In this document: positions 30,497-40,211 of the stretch, one piece after another
Position numbering within the stretch: position 1 is the stretch's first letter
How the letters are laid out: every line of letters begins with the position of its first letter
DNA from: Methanospirillum sp.
GTDB taxonomy: Archaea > Halobacteriota > Methanomicrobia > Methanomicrobiales > Methanospirillaceae
Direction of reading: 5' to 3'
Length of the DNA: 64,000 nt
NCBI GenBank assembly: GCA_012728895.1
Contig: JAAYEG010000017.1
Span: 1 to 64,000 of the forward strand
Translations under genes and position numbers: made by a program
Notes under the pieces: generated by a model
Told to the model about the DNA's origin: nothing
The model's input: only the letters and a program-made list of their open reading frames with translations
Databases searched by the model: none

Positions 30497-32270
30497 ACTC
30501 CTCTCCCTCGTCCCCGGCCCCCTTTCGTTCGATCAGGCTCATCCCCTGGCTGCCGGCCCGACGGATCAACCGGTTGACCAGCCCGGCCACGCGCCGGGTT
30601 CCGAGCACGGCCCTCAGGTCGTGCTCGGTGGCCGAACGGTGCTCCCGCAGGAACGCGACCACCCTGGACTCCTCGGGCGAGAGCGCGAGCGCCGCCTCCG
30701 GCGGAGGGGCCGGCGGCTCGCGGGCGGCGGAGAGCGTGTGCGAGCGCCCGAGCACGGGGCGGTCCAGCACGGCCTCCTCCTTGCATCGGGCGAACAGGGC
30801 CCCGAAGTCGTCGAGGCGGAGATCGGATGCGAAGATCGGGAACAGGTCGAGGCCGATCAGGCAGCACTCCTTGGCCAGGTCGAACCGTCCGGCTTCGAAC
30901 GCGTCCGTGGCGCGCGCCAGCAGGGCGACGGCGGCGAGTTCCTGGCCGAACGAGGAGAGGGAATCGCGCCGTGCCGCGAGCCGGTCCGCGAGCCGATCGA
31001 GCAGCCGGGGGAGGCGGTGCATCCCGGTCGCGGCGTCGAGCGCGACCTCGGCCACGCGCTCAAGGTCGGCGGTCTTGGTCGCGTTCTCGGTGCAGTAGAG
31101 CATCACCTTCTCGCACTCCCGCAGGTCGTCCTGCCGGGCCAGGAACCGGGCATAGGCGAGTCCGCCTCGGATGAAGTCGGTCCGGTATGCCCGGTAGAGG
31201 TGGTCCCTTGCCAGGACCACGTCGCCCTGCCGCTCCGCCGCCTCCCCGATCCTCACCAGGCCGACCGTCGTCGGGTCTGACCCCACCACCTCGAGATACC
31301 GGGCGAGGGCCTGCTCCGGGGAGCGTGCCGCGAGGAGGATCTCCTCGTACCGGCGGAGCACGCACTCCAGCGTCTCGATCTCCTCGAGCGAGCCGAGCAG
31401 ATCGAGAACGAGCATTTCGGCAGCCGCCTCGGCTCCGGCCCGGTCGCCGGCGAGCCCCGTCAGCTCGGCCTCGAGCAGCCGGTGATACGGGGCCGGGTCG
31501 GCTGCCGCGAGCGAGCGTGCCACCTCGAGCGCCTCCCCGAAACGCCCGAGCGTCTTCAGGAGGAGGACCCGGTCGAAGTCGATCCCGGTATAAGCACCGG
31601 ACCAGCCCTGATAGGCCAGAGCGGCCCCCTCCGGGTCGAAGACCGCCCATGCCCCCAGGTGGGCCCGGAGGAACTCCATGTCACCCGTCGCCTCGAAGGC
31701 TTCGGCCGCGACATCGGCCGCGCGCCGGAACAGCCCGGCGCCGAGCAGCGCCCGGGCCGCCTCGATCGTCGGGGGGAGGGGGGGCGTTGCCTCGAGGACG
31801 CGAACCGCCTCCTCGAACTCGGCCTGCGCGATCAGTGACCGGGCGAGCAGGAGGCGGTCCTCGGGGCGGGACGAGACCGCAGTGAGCCGCAGACCGAGCG
31901 CGGCCGCCGCGCGATGATCCCCGCGCGCGGCGAGGTAGCCCGCGTACTCGCGGAGCGCCTCGGGGTTGTCGGGGTCGAGCCGGATCGCCTCTGCGAACTC
32001 GGCCGTCGCCCGCTCGTCGCCCCGCGCCGCGAGAACGCGCCCGAGGAGGCTGTGCAGGTACGAGGCCTCGGGGAGCCTGCGCGCGAGATCGCGGAGGTAC
32101 GCCTCGGCCTCCTCGTTCCGTCCGAGCCGGTGGAGGGCGGTCGCCGCGAGCACGGCGAGCTCGGGCTCGGCGCCGTCCTGCATCAGTGCCTCGGCGATCT
32201 CCAGCGCCTCCGGCAGGTCGCCCTCTTCGAGCAGCCGGAACGCCCGGCCCTTCTCGGTCTCGCGGGTCAT
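30477..32270 (-). CDS. TPR-repeat protein with C-terminal winged-helix-like domain
   Basis: Repeated TPR-like segments (AEAYLRDLARRLPEASYLHSLLGRVLAARGDERATAEFAEAIRLDPDNPEAL...); C-terminus SPEESRVVAFLREHRSATEHDLRAVLGTRRVAGLVNRLIRRAG looks like a wHTH. Confidence 0.78.
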   Translation of the reverse strand: MTRETEKGRAFRLLEEGDLPEALEIAEALMQDGAEPELAVLAATALHRLGRNEEAEAYLRDLARRLPEASYLHSLLGRVLAARGDERATAEFAEAIRLDPDNPEALREYAGYLAARGDHRAAAALGLRLTAVSSRPEDRLLLARSLIAQAEFEEAVRVLEATPPLPPTIEAARALLGAGLFRRAADVAAEAFEATGDMEFLRAHLGAWAVFDPEGAALAYQGWSGAYTGIDFDRVLLLKTLGRFGEALEVARSLAAADPAPYHRLLEAELTGLAGDRAGAEAAAEMLVLDLLGSLEEIETLECVLRRYEEILLAARSPEQALARYLEVVGSDPTTVGLVRIGEAAERQGDVVLARDHLYRAYRTDFIRGGLAYARFLARQDDLRECEKVMLYCTENATKTADLERVAEVALDAATGMHRLPRLLDRLADRLAARRDSLSSFGQELAAVALLARATDAFEAGRFDLAKECCLIGLDLFPIFASDLRLDDFGALFARCKEEAVLDRPVLGRSHTLSAAREPPAPPPEAALALSPEESRVVAFLREHRSATEHDLRAVLGTRRVAGLVNRLIRRAGSQGMSLIERKGAGDEGEEYVYVGR

Positions 32271-33049
32271 CGCGGTTCCTTCGCTCCCGCAGCCCACCAG
32301 AGCGCGACGAGACGCCTGAGCATCGGCATGGAGTCCCCGCCCCCGACCTTCGAGCCGCCGTGGTCGTACCAGACCGTCGGCACCTCGACCACCCGCGCCC
32401 CGCGCCGCGAGAGGCGCCATAGGAGCTCGACATCGAACTCGAAACCCGTCAGCTCCATCTCGCCGAGTACCGGGAGAAGCGCCTCCCGGCGGAAGACCTT
32501 CGCCCCGCACTGCGTGTCCGCGTACGGGAGGCCGAAGAGGAGGCGGATCAGCAGGTTGAAGGCGCGGGACTGGAGGCGCCTGAGGGGGCCCTGCCGGACG
32601 GGCACCACCGCACCGGATGCCCAGCGGGAGGCGATGGCTCCGTCGGCGTCCCCCAGGAACGAGAAGAGCCGGACCATCTCTGCCGGCGCAGTCGAGCCGT
32701 CCGCATCCATGAACCCGACGAACGGGGTCCGGGCGGCCCGGAAGCCGGCCATGATCCCTCCGCCCTTACCGAGCCGGGCCGGGAACTCGAGGCAGGTGAG
32801 CGCGAGCTGCGGGTGGCTGGCCCCGAACTCGCGCACCAGGTCTGCCGTCCGGTCCGTCCCGTCCGCAACCACGATCACCGGTCCACCGAATCCGGCCAGG
32901 GACGCGAGCAGACCTCCGATGCGCCGCTCCTCGTTGTAGGCCGGAACCACGATCGTGCAGTCTGCCGGTACTGCCGCAACCGTCCCACAAGCAGTCTCGC
33001 CCGGCACCCGCACTCCGTCCTCCGATCGACCGCCGTCACCGGCGATCAT
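32267..33049 (-). CDS. family 2 glycosyltransferase (dolichyl-phosphate sugar synthase-like)
   Basis: CTIVVPAYNEERRIGGLLASLAG...PARLGKGGGIMAGFRAARTPFVGFMDADGSTAPAEMVRL...YADTQCGAKVFRREAL. Confidence 0.88.
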   Translation of the reverse strand: MIAGDGGRSEDGVRVPGETACGTVAAVPADCTIVVPAYNEERRIGGLLASLAGFGGPVIVVADGTDRTADLVREFGASHPQLALTCLEFPARLGKGGGIMAGFRAARTPFVGFMDADGSTAPAEMVRLFSFLGDADGAIASRWASGAVVPVRQGPLRRLQSRAFNLLIRLLFGLPYADTQCGAKVFRREALLPVLGEMELTGFEFDVELLWRLSRRGARVVEVPTVWYDHGGSKVGGGDSMPMLRRLVALWWAAGAKEPR

Positions 33050-33129
33050 CCCTATGGTGGGCCTGCGGGGGAGAATAACCCTGCGGGGAATAAAAACTAT
33101 TTCGGCCGCGGGTGCACACGATCTCCCTG

Positions 33130-33540
33130 ATGGCATCGTACCTGGATCGGCTGCGGCAGGACGGCGAGTGCACGAACCCGTTTTTCTCCCTTATGGGGGT
33201 TCGCGTCGACTGCGCGGAGGGGGGGGTCGGTGAGCTCTCCGTCGGGGTGAAGCCGGAGTTCTGCAACGGCGAGGGCTGGGTCCAGGGAGGGCTCTACACG
33301 GCGCTCGCCGACGAGGCGATCGTGCTCGCGATCTACCAGACGCTGGGCGAGGACGAGAGGGTCGCGACGATCACCGAGTCCACGTCGTTCCTCCGCGGCG
33401 TGAACGCGGGGTCGCTCAGGGCCGTCGGGCGGGTGGTGAAGCGGGGCCGGCGCGTGATCTTCGGGGAGGGGCAGGTCTTCGACGGCGAAGGGGGGCTCTG
33501 CTCGGTCACGTCAGCGTCGTACGCGGTCTCCCGGCGGTGA
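33130..33540 (+). CDS. PaaI-family hotdog thioesterase
   Basis: NPFFSLMGVRVDCAEGGVGELSVGVKPEFCNGEGWVQGGLYTALADEAIVLAI. Confidence 0.82.
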   Translation: MASYLDRLRQDGECTNPFFSLMGVRVDCAEGGVGELSVGVKPEFCNGEGWVQGGLYTALADEAIVLAIYQTLGEDERVATITESTSFLRGVNAGSLRAVGRVVKRGRRVIFGEGQVFDGEGGLCSVTSASYAVSRR

Positions 33541-33637
33541 CCATCCCGTCGGAAGCCCGGGCTTTTCCTGTGGTTGGCCCCGGATCCGGGGAAACGATTA
33601 ACTCCTGTGCACGGCATCTCTCGTTCTGGTGAGACCG

Positions 33638-33799
33638 ATGGACGAGAAAGAGATGGAAGCCCTCCTCAAGTCCGTCAAGGCAAGCAGCCTGAAAGCGGAG
33701 ATCAAGAAGCGCAACCTGAAGCCCGGTCGCTGCCCGACCAAGATGGACCTCGCCAGGATGCTCCCCGAGGAGGCCCTGAGGGAGCTCGCCGGGAAGTGA
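33638..33799 (+). CDS. 53-aa small SAP-like protein
   Basis: Below the ORF-track cutoff: MDEKEMEALLKSVKASSLKAEIKKRNLKPGRCPTKMDLARMLPEEALRELAGK; GGTGAG upstream of the ATG. Confidence 0.6.
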   Translation: MDEKEMEALLKSVKASSLKAEIKKRNLKPGRCPTKMDLARMLPEEALRELAGK

Positions 33800-34140
33800 C
33801 GGGACGGACGGTTCGGGGCTCAGCCCCGGGCACCGCGGAGCTCGGTCCCACACGGGGGGGTGCCGGAATTCCCGCTCTCGGGCATCAGGCGTCCATTCAG
33901 GAAAAGGGGCGGTCCCTGTCCCGGCCCGGGATCAGGGCTCTGGCACCGTCCTGCGCCGGATCTCCCCCCGCCCGGGAAGAGCCGGCGGATCCCCTCGGGC
34001 GTCGGTTGCATCGCCTGACACGCGACACCCTCTTCTTCCCCCCGCCGCCGATCCAGGGAGTCTCGGAAGAGCATTTAAAAAGATTTAAATATTTTAGAAA
34101 TTATCTCCGCTCCTGAAGGCTGCAGGATTGGGAGAAGACG

Positions 34141-37100
34141 ATGACAGACGATTACGTGCGGGTTCAACGAATACGGGTAGGGACCCTCAGGATCTGGGCC
34201 ATCATCGGGCTGGTATCGCTCGCGGCATGCGGGGGGCTCGCCGGTGCGGAGGAGACGACCTTCGCCCCGGTGCTGCCGGCAGACATCAGGCTCTGCGCGG
34301 ACTTCGACGAGTCTTTTTTTCACGACGTCGTCTTCGACGGAACTCGGTACGTCGTGGTCTGGGCCTCTCACGAGGTTGGGCGGACCGGCATCCGGGGGCA
34401 ATTCATCGGGACGGACGGGCTGCTGGGCGCCTCGTTTCTGATCGCGGACCCTGAGAGTCCGACACAGCCCCGGATCGCGTGCATCGGCGGGAGGTACCTC
34501 GTCGTCTATGCCTCGAGTGCCGGGATCAGCGGCAGTATCGTCGAAGCCGACGGAGTCGTGGGGCCGACGATCCCGATCTGCTGGGCGACGAATGTCCAGA
34601 CCGCTCCGGAGGTTATCCCAGGGGCATCGAGTCTCCTCGTCGTCTGGCAGGATCACCGGGCCCATGCCACGAACATGGGCGACGTGTACGGGCGGTTCGT
34701 GAGCCCGTCCGGCGCGCCCGAGGGCGACGAGTTCCTGATCGGCCCCACCCTTGAGCACCAGCGCTGCCCGGTCGGCTCATTCAACGGCCAGGACTTCCTG
34801 GTGTTCTGGACCCAGGAGCCGGAGACCAGCTCGAACGTCGGGGACATCCACGGCGCGCGGGTCTCCCCGGACGGGACGGTCCTCGACCCCGGGGGCTTTC
34901 CGGTCTGCACGGCGGTTGCGTCACAGTCCACTGCTGGCGCGGCGTGCGCGTCCAGCCCGGACGGGACGACCGCGCTCGCGTGGGTGGACCGCAGGACGGG
35001 CCTGGACATCCTCTACTCCGTGCGGTTCTCGCGGGACGGCTCCGTCCTCGACGGGCCGGCACCGTCGGCGGGGCTTCCCGTTTTCCAGGACATTGCGTTC
35101 CCTCCCGCGTGTCCCTCGATGACATTCAACGAGCGCGATTTCGTGCTCTTCTTCGGCTACAACTCCCGGATTGTCACCGCACTCCTCGGCACGGATGGCA
35201 CCGTCACCGTGCCCCAGCGGGTCCCGGTCACCGTCGGGTCATCCCCGGTGAGCAGCGCCTGTGCGTTCGACGGGACGAACTACCTGGTGACATGGGCGAC
35301 CGCGAGAACCGGGCAGATATGGGCGCAGCTCGTGACCGGCGCAAACCGGCTCCCGGTCGCCGAGGCGGGCGAGGGGTATTCCTTCCAGGCGGTCCGGGGT
35401 GCGGGCCTGATGGACGGGGGGGCGAGCACCGACCCGGACGGCGACCTCCCGCTCACGTACCGCTGGAACATCGTCTCGAAGCCGGCGAACAGTTATCCGA
35501 GCCTCTCGGGGGGATGGACCAGGATTGCGACGCTCAAGGCGTCGGTAGCAGGGGAGTACGCCGTCGAGCTGACCGTCACCGATGCTCATGGTGCAATTGG
35601 ACTGCCCGACCGGGTGACCTTCACGGTCACGCCCTACACGAACCTGGCGCCGGTCCTCGACCCGATCGAGCCCGTCTCGGTAACGGAGCTCCAGGTGATC
35701 GAGATCCGACTGGCCGGCACCGACCCGGACGGAGATCCCGTTGAGTACGGGGTCTCGTTCCTGCCGGTGGGAGCGACCTTCGACCTATCCACCTCGACGT
35801 TCACCTGGACACCGTCCCAGGACCAGGCAGGGACGTATTACGTGAAGTTCTGGGCGAAAGACAGCCGGGGCGCCACCTCGTACCGGACAGTAGCCATCAC
35901 CGTTGCGGACCTGAACAGGGCCCCTGTGCTCACATCGACCGGCGATTGGACCGTAGACGAGGAAGAGACCATCGAGATCACCCTGGATGCAAACGATGCC
36001 GACGGCGACATCCTGACCTATTCGGTGCAAGGGATGCCGGATGGCGCGTCGTTCGATGGCGAGGCGGGACACTTCACCTGGACGCCGAGCAGCGAGCAGT
36101 CCGGCGACTACCCGGTCGTCTTCAGCGCTTCCGACGGAAAAGAGAGCGATACGGACGAGATCGTGATCCACGTCATTGATCTAGACCGCACACCGCCGTT
36201 GATCACGGTGCCTGAGCTGCAGGTCATCGATCCCGGAAACAGCATCGTCATCGGGGTGGGGGACGCCATCTCGGCGACCGTCAGCCTGAACGGGGCGGTT
36301 CCAACAACACTGCTCCCGCAGGAGGGTTCGATCGTACTCCCCATGCCTTCGATTCCCGGTGCGTACACGGTGACCGTCGCTGCCGTGGACTTCGCCGGAA
36401 ACGTGGCGGACGCGTCCTTCCCGGTCACTATCGCGGACAGGACACCACCGGCCATCGCCGTGCCGACGGACACGGACACGCTCCCCCCAGGGGGATTCGA
36501 GATACGCGCGACCGATGATTCCGGTAGACTTACCATCGCCTATGCTGTGGATCTCGACGGCCAGACTGTGGCTTCCGGCACGGGCACCGAACCGCTCGTC
36601 ATCCCAGCAACCATATTCGGAGAGACCGGTTCGTACACCGTCAAGCTCACGGCCACCGATGCGGCCGGGAACGAGGCGACCGCTGGCTTTTCGGTCGATA
36701 TCGACGTTGCTACCCCCATCGTCGACGCCATCGCGGCAACACCGAACCCGTCGCAGGTCCTCACGGCGATCCGGGTGACGGCCGTCGTGGACGACACAGC
36801 CCCGTGCAGCAGCGGCGTCGCCCAGGCATCATACACCCTCGACGGCCTGTCCTGGCACCCGATGGTCGCATCCGACGGATCCTTCGGCGGGACTGTCGAA
36901 CTAGTCGACGCCACGCTCCCGGCCTTCACGTCGGCGGGAGTGTACAGCATCCGGCTCCGGGTGACGGACGGCGCAGGCAACTCCGGCGAGAGCTCAGAGT
37001 CCCTCCTCCTCGCCGTCTACGACCCCTCGGCAGGGTTCGTCACCGGCGGCGGCTGGATCGAATCCCCCGCCGGCGCCTACATCGAGGACCCTCTGATGAC

Positions 37101-37467
37101 CGGCAGGGCGACCTTCGGGTTCGTCGCGAAATACCGGAAGGGGGCATCGGTGCCGACCGGCCAGACCGAGTTCCAGTTCAGGGCTGCCGGCTTCACCTTC
37201 CACTCCGAGATCTACGACTGGCTCGTGGTGGCCGGCGCGCGGGCGCAGTTCAAGGGGACCGGCACGATCGACGGTCAGGGGGACTACGGCTTCATGCTGA
37301 CCGCGATCGACGGCGCGGTCAACGGCGGCGGCGGGACGGACCGGTTCAGGATCCGGATCTGGGACCGCGCCTCCGACAGGATGGTCTACGACAACGAGGC
37401 GGGCCTGAGCGATGCGGGTATTCCATCGACGGCTCTCGGTGGCGGGGCGATCATCGTCCACGCATAG
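34141..37467 (+). CDS. large secreted/surface protein with cadherin/Ig-like repeats and C-terminal post-COAP-like domain
   Basis: N-terminal hydrophobic segment with lipobox-like SLAAC; repeated tandem beta-sandwich segments (NRAPVLTSTGDWTVDEEETIEITLDANDADGD...); C-terminal FVTGGGWIESPAGAY...GRATFGFVAKYRKGASVPTGQTEFQFRAAGFTFHS. Confidence 0.8.
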   Translation: MTDDYVRVQRIRVGTLRIWAIIGLVSLAACGGLAGAEETTFAPVLPADIRLCADFDESFFHDVVFDGTRYVVVWASHEVGRTGIRGQFIGTDGLLGASFLIADPESPTQPRIACIGGRYLVVYASSAGISGSIVEADGVVGPTIPICWATNVQTAPEVIPGASSLLVVWQDHRAHATNMGDVYGRFVSPSGAPEGDEFLIGPTLEHQRCPVGSFNGQDFLVFWTQEPETSSNVGDIHGARVSPDGTVLDPGGFPVCTAVASQSTAGAACASSPDGTTALAWVDRRTGLDILYSVRFSRDGSVLDGPAPSAGLPVFQDIAFPPACPSMTFNERDFVLFFGYNSRIVTALLGTDGTVTVPQRVPVTVGSSPVSSACAFDGTNYLVTWATARTGQIWAQLVTGANRLPVAEAGEGYSFQAVRGAGLMDGGASTDPDGDLPLTYRWNIVSKPANSYPSLSGGWTRIATLKASVAGEYAVELTVTDAHGAIGLPDRVTFTVTPYTNLAPVLDPIEPVSVTELQVIEIRLAGTDPDGDPVEYGVSFLPVGATFDLSTSTFTWTPSQDQAGTYYVKFWAKDSRGATSYRTVAITVADLNRAPVLTSTGDWTVDEEETIEITLDANDADGDILTYSVQGMPDGASFDGEAGHFTWTPSSEQSGDYPVVFSASDGKESDTDEIVIHVIDLDRTPPLITVPELQVIDPGNSIVIGVGDAISATVSLNGAVPTTLLPQEGSIVLPMPSIPGAYTVTVAAVDFAGNVADASFPVTIADRTPPAIAVPTDTDTLPPGGFEIRATDDSGRLTIAYAVDLDGQTVASGTGTEPLVIPATIFGETGSYTVKLTATDAAGNEATAGFSVDIDVATPIVDAIAATPNPSQVLTAIRVTAVVDDTAPCSSGVAQASYTLDGLSWHPMVASDGSFGGTVELVDATLPAFTSAGVYSIRLRVTDGAGNSGESSESLLLAVYDPSAGFVTGGGWIESPAGAYIEDPLMTGRATFGFVAKYRKGASVPTGQTEFQFRAAGFTFHSEIYDWLVVAGARAQFKGTGTIDGQGDYGFMLTAIDGAVNGGGGTDRFRIRIWDRASDRMVYDNEAGLSDAGIPSTALGGGAIIVHA

Positions 37468-37686
37468 GGGTGACCGACGACTCCGGTCCCCCTCCCCGTC
37501 TGGCGACATCTCCTGCCACCCGTCTGAACCCGGTTCATGGGCCGGCGCCGGAATTCGCGGGGTATCGACGGCGGGCCGGTCCGACGGCCCTCGCGGGTCT
37601 CGCATACCCGTTCACCCCGCCCGTCCCTGACGAATGACAAGCCTCATTGGCGCAGGGCCCCAACCTGATCGTCGAGAGGCGAGCGG

Positions 37687-39276
37687 GTGAAGTACGTCTT
37701 TGTGACCGGCGGGGTGATGAGCGGGCTCGGCAAGGGGATCACGACGGCATCGATCGGGCGGATCCTGAAGAACCGCGGGTTCGGGGTCACCGCGGTCAAG
37801 ATCGACCCGTACCTGAACATCGATGCCGGGACCATGAATCCCGCCCAGCACGGCGAGGTCTTCGTGCTCGCGGACGGCTCCGAGGTCGACCTCGACCTGG
37901 GCAACTACGAGCGATTCCTCGATATCGACCTCGGCGCCCGACACAACATCACGACCGGCAAGGTCTATCGCACCGTGATCGAGAAGGAGCGGCAGGGCGA
38001 CTACCTGGGGGACACGGTCCAGATCATCCCGCACATCACGGACGAGATCAAGGCCTCGATCCGGGGGGCGGCCACGGAGCCGAACGGCGGGGACCAGCTC
38101 GCGGAGGTCTGCCTGGTGGAGGTCGGCGGCACCGTCGGGGATATCGAGTCCATGCCGTTCCTCGAGGCCGTCAGGCAGATGCGCGGCGAGCTCCCGCACG
38201 AAGACACGGTCCTGATCCACGTCACCCTCGTGCCCGAGGACACGATGGGCGACATGAAGACCAAGCCGACGCAGCACTCGGTCAAGGCCCTTCGCGAGGT
38301 GGGGCTCTACCCCGATATGATCGTCGGCCGTTCGGGCCGGCCGCTCTCCCCGAACACCAAGCGGAAGATCGCGGCCTTCTGCGACGTGCCCCAGGGGGCA
38401 GTCATCAGCAATACCACGGTCCCCGACATCTACCAGGTGCCGGCCGAACTCGAGAAGGAGGGGCTCGCCGACGCCGTCGTGGAGCACCTGCAGCTCCCCC
38501 GGCGCGAGGCCGGAACCGAGTGGTACAGCACGGTTGCGCGCGAGTTCACGAGCCGGATCACGGTCGGGATCGTCTCGAAGTACGGGATCGAGGACGTCTA
38601 CCTCTCCATCAAAGAGGCGCTCAAGCACGCCGGGCGGGCGACCTCGACCGAGGTCACCATCACCTGGCTCGACGCCGAGCGGCTCGAGATCGGCCAGCTC
38701 GCCGACATCGACGGTCTGCTCGTCCCCGGCGGGTTCGGGCGCCGGGGCATGGAGGGCAAGATCGCCGCGATACGGTACGGACGCGAGAACGGCGTCCCGT
38801 TCCTCGGGCTCTGCCTGGGGTTCCAGCTCGCCGTCGTCGAGTTCAGCCGCCACGTCCTCGGATGGACCGACGCCTGCTCCGAGGAGATGGGGAACGGAAG
38901 GCACGTGATCGCGATCCTCCCCGAACAGGAGGAGGTCGAGGATCTCGGAGGGACGATGCGGCTCGGCGACTACCCCGTCATCCTCAGGAGCGGGACCCGG
39001 GTCCGCGACCTCTACGGCACCGATCAGATCGTCGAGAGGCACCGTCACCGGTACGAGGTGAACCCGGCCGAGATCCCTGCCCTCGAGGAGGCCGGCGTGG
39101 TCTTCTCGGGGACCTGCGGCGACCGGATGGAGGTGATGGAGCTCCCCGGGCACCCGTTCTTCCTCGCCACCCAGTTCCATCCCGAGTTCCGCTCACGGCC
39201 GGCCCGCCCTTCGCCGCCGTTCATCGGGTTCGTCCGCGCCTGCCGGGAGAGGAAGCAGGCCACGCAGGTGATCTGA
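37687..39276 (+). CDS. pyrG: CTP synthase
   Basis: [63 protein letters not shown] start. Confidence 0.97.
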   Translation: MKYVFVTGGVMSGLGKGITTASIGRILKNRGFGVTAVKIDPYLNIDAGTMNPAQHGEVFVLADGSEVDLDLGNYERFLDIDLGARHNITTGKVYRTVIEKERQGDYLGDTVQIIPHITDEIKASIRGAATEPNGGDQLAEVCLVEVGGTVGDIESMPFLEAVRQMRGELPHEDTVLIHVTLVPEDTMGDMKTKPTQHSVKALREVGLYPDMIVGRSGRPLSPNTKRKIAAFCDVPQGAVISNTTVPDIYQVPAELEKEGLADAVVEHLQLPRREAGTEWYSTVAREFTSRITVGIVSKYGIEDVYLSIKEALKHAGRATSTEVTITWLDAERLEIGQLADIDGLLVPGGFGRRGMEGKIAAIRYGRENGVPFLGLCLGFQLAVVEFSRHVLGWTDACSEEMGNGRHVIAILPEQEEVEDLGGTMRLGDYPVILRSGTRVRDLYGTDQIVERHRHRYEVNPAEIPALEEAGVVFSGTCGDRMEVMELPGHPFFLATQFHPEFRSRPARPSPPFIGFVRACRERKQATQVI

Positions 39277-39277
39277 C

Positions 39278-40195
39278 ATGGTCGACACGGACAGGTTCAT
39301 CAGGGAAGCGATCGAGGAGATCCGGCGCGAGGCCGGGGATCGCCAGGTCGTGATCGCACTCTCGGGCGGGGTCGACTCCTCGGTCTGCGCAGCGCTGGCC
39401 GCCGCGGCGGTGGGGGAGCGGCTCTCCCCGATCTACGTGGACACGGGCCTGATGCGAAAAAACGAGACCGACCGGATCCGCGAGCTCTTCGGCCACCTCT
39501 CTCTCTCCGTTGTGGACGCCGCCGACGAGTTCTTCGCCGTGCTCGAAGGGGTGGTCGATCCCGAGGAGAAGCGGAAGGCGATCGGCGAGCGGTTCATCCG
39601 GATCTTCGAGCGCGAGGCGCTCAAGACCGGGGCCACCGCGCTCCTCCAGGGCACGATCTTCCCAGACCGGATCGAGAGCGAGGGCGGCATCAAGAGCCAC
39701 CACAACGTCGGCGGTATGCCGCTCGAGTGCTCGTTCGAGTGCGTGATAGAGCCGCTCCGCGACCTGTACAAGGACGAGGTCCGGGAGGTCGCCCGCGCGC
39801 TCGACCTCCCTGCGGAGATCCAGCACCGGATGCCGTTCCCGGGCCCCGGGCTCGCGGTGAGGGTCCTCGGCGAGGTGACGCGCGAGAAGATCGGGATCGT
39901 GCGCGAGGCGAACGCGATCGTCGAGCAGGAGCTCGTCGAGCCGTTCAAGCCCTGGCAGTGCCTGGCGGCCCTCGTCGGCCTCGGGACGGGAGTAAAGGGG
40001 GACGTCCGGCTCCACGGCTGGATCGTCTCGGTCCGGGCGGTCAACTCACGCGACGGTATGACGGCCGACCCGCTCGAACTCCCGTTCGGAACGCTCGCGC
40101 GGATCGCCTCGCGCTGCACGGCAGAGATCCCGGGCGTGGCCCGGGTCGTCTACGACGTGACCCCGAAGCCGCCGGCGACGATCGAGTACGAATGA
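39278..40195 (+). CDS. guaA: GMP synthase ATP-PPase subunit
   Basis: [45 protein letters not shown]...[19 protein letters not shown]. Confidence 0.95.
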   Translation: MVDTDRFIREAIEEIRREAGDRQVVIALSGGVDSSVCAALAAAAVGERLSPIYVDTGLMRKNETDRIRELFGHLSLSVVDAADEFFAVLEGVVDPEEKRKAIGERFIRIFEREALKTGATALLQGTIFPDRIESEGGIKSHHNVGGMPLECSFECVIEPLRDLYKDEVREVARALDLPAEIQHRMPFPGPGLAVRVLGEVTREKIGIVREANAIVEQELVEPFKPWQCLAALVGLGTGVKGDVRLHGWIVSVRAVNSRDGMTADPLELPFGTLARIASRCTAEIPGVARVVYDVTPKPPATIEYE

Positions 40196-40211
40196 ACACA
40201 GGATACGGATC

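Noticed and set aside
30477-32510. 677-aa form of the TPR protein
   Set aside because: The first 80 residues are the out-of-frame glycosyltransferase region; ATG at 32270 gives a clean overlap with the upstream stop.
37647-39353. 568-aa plus-strand ORF and 522-aa minus ORF over pyrG
   Set aside because: Both are alternate frames of CTP synthase; Arg/Gly-rich nonsense.
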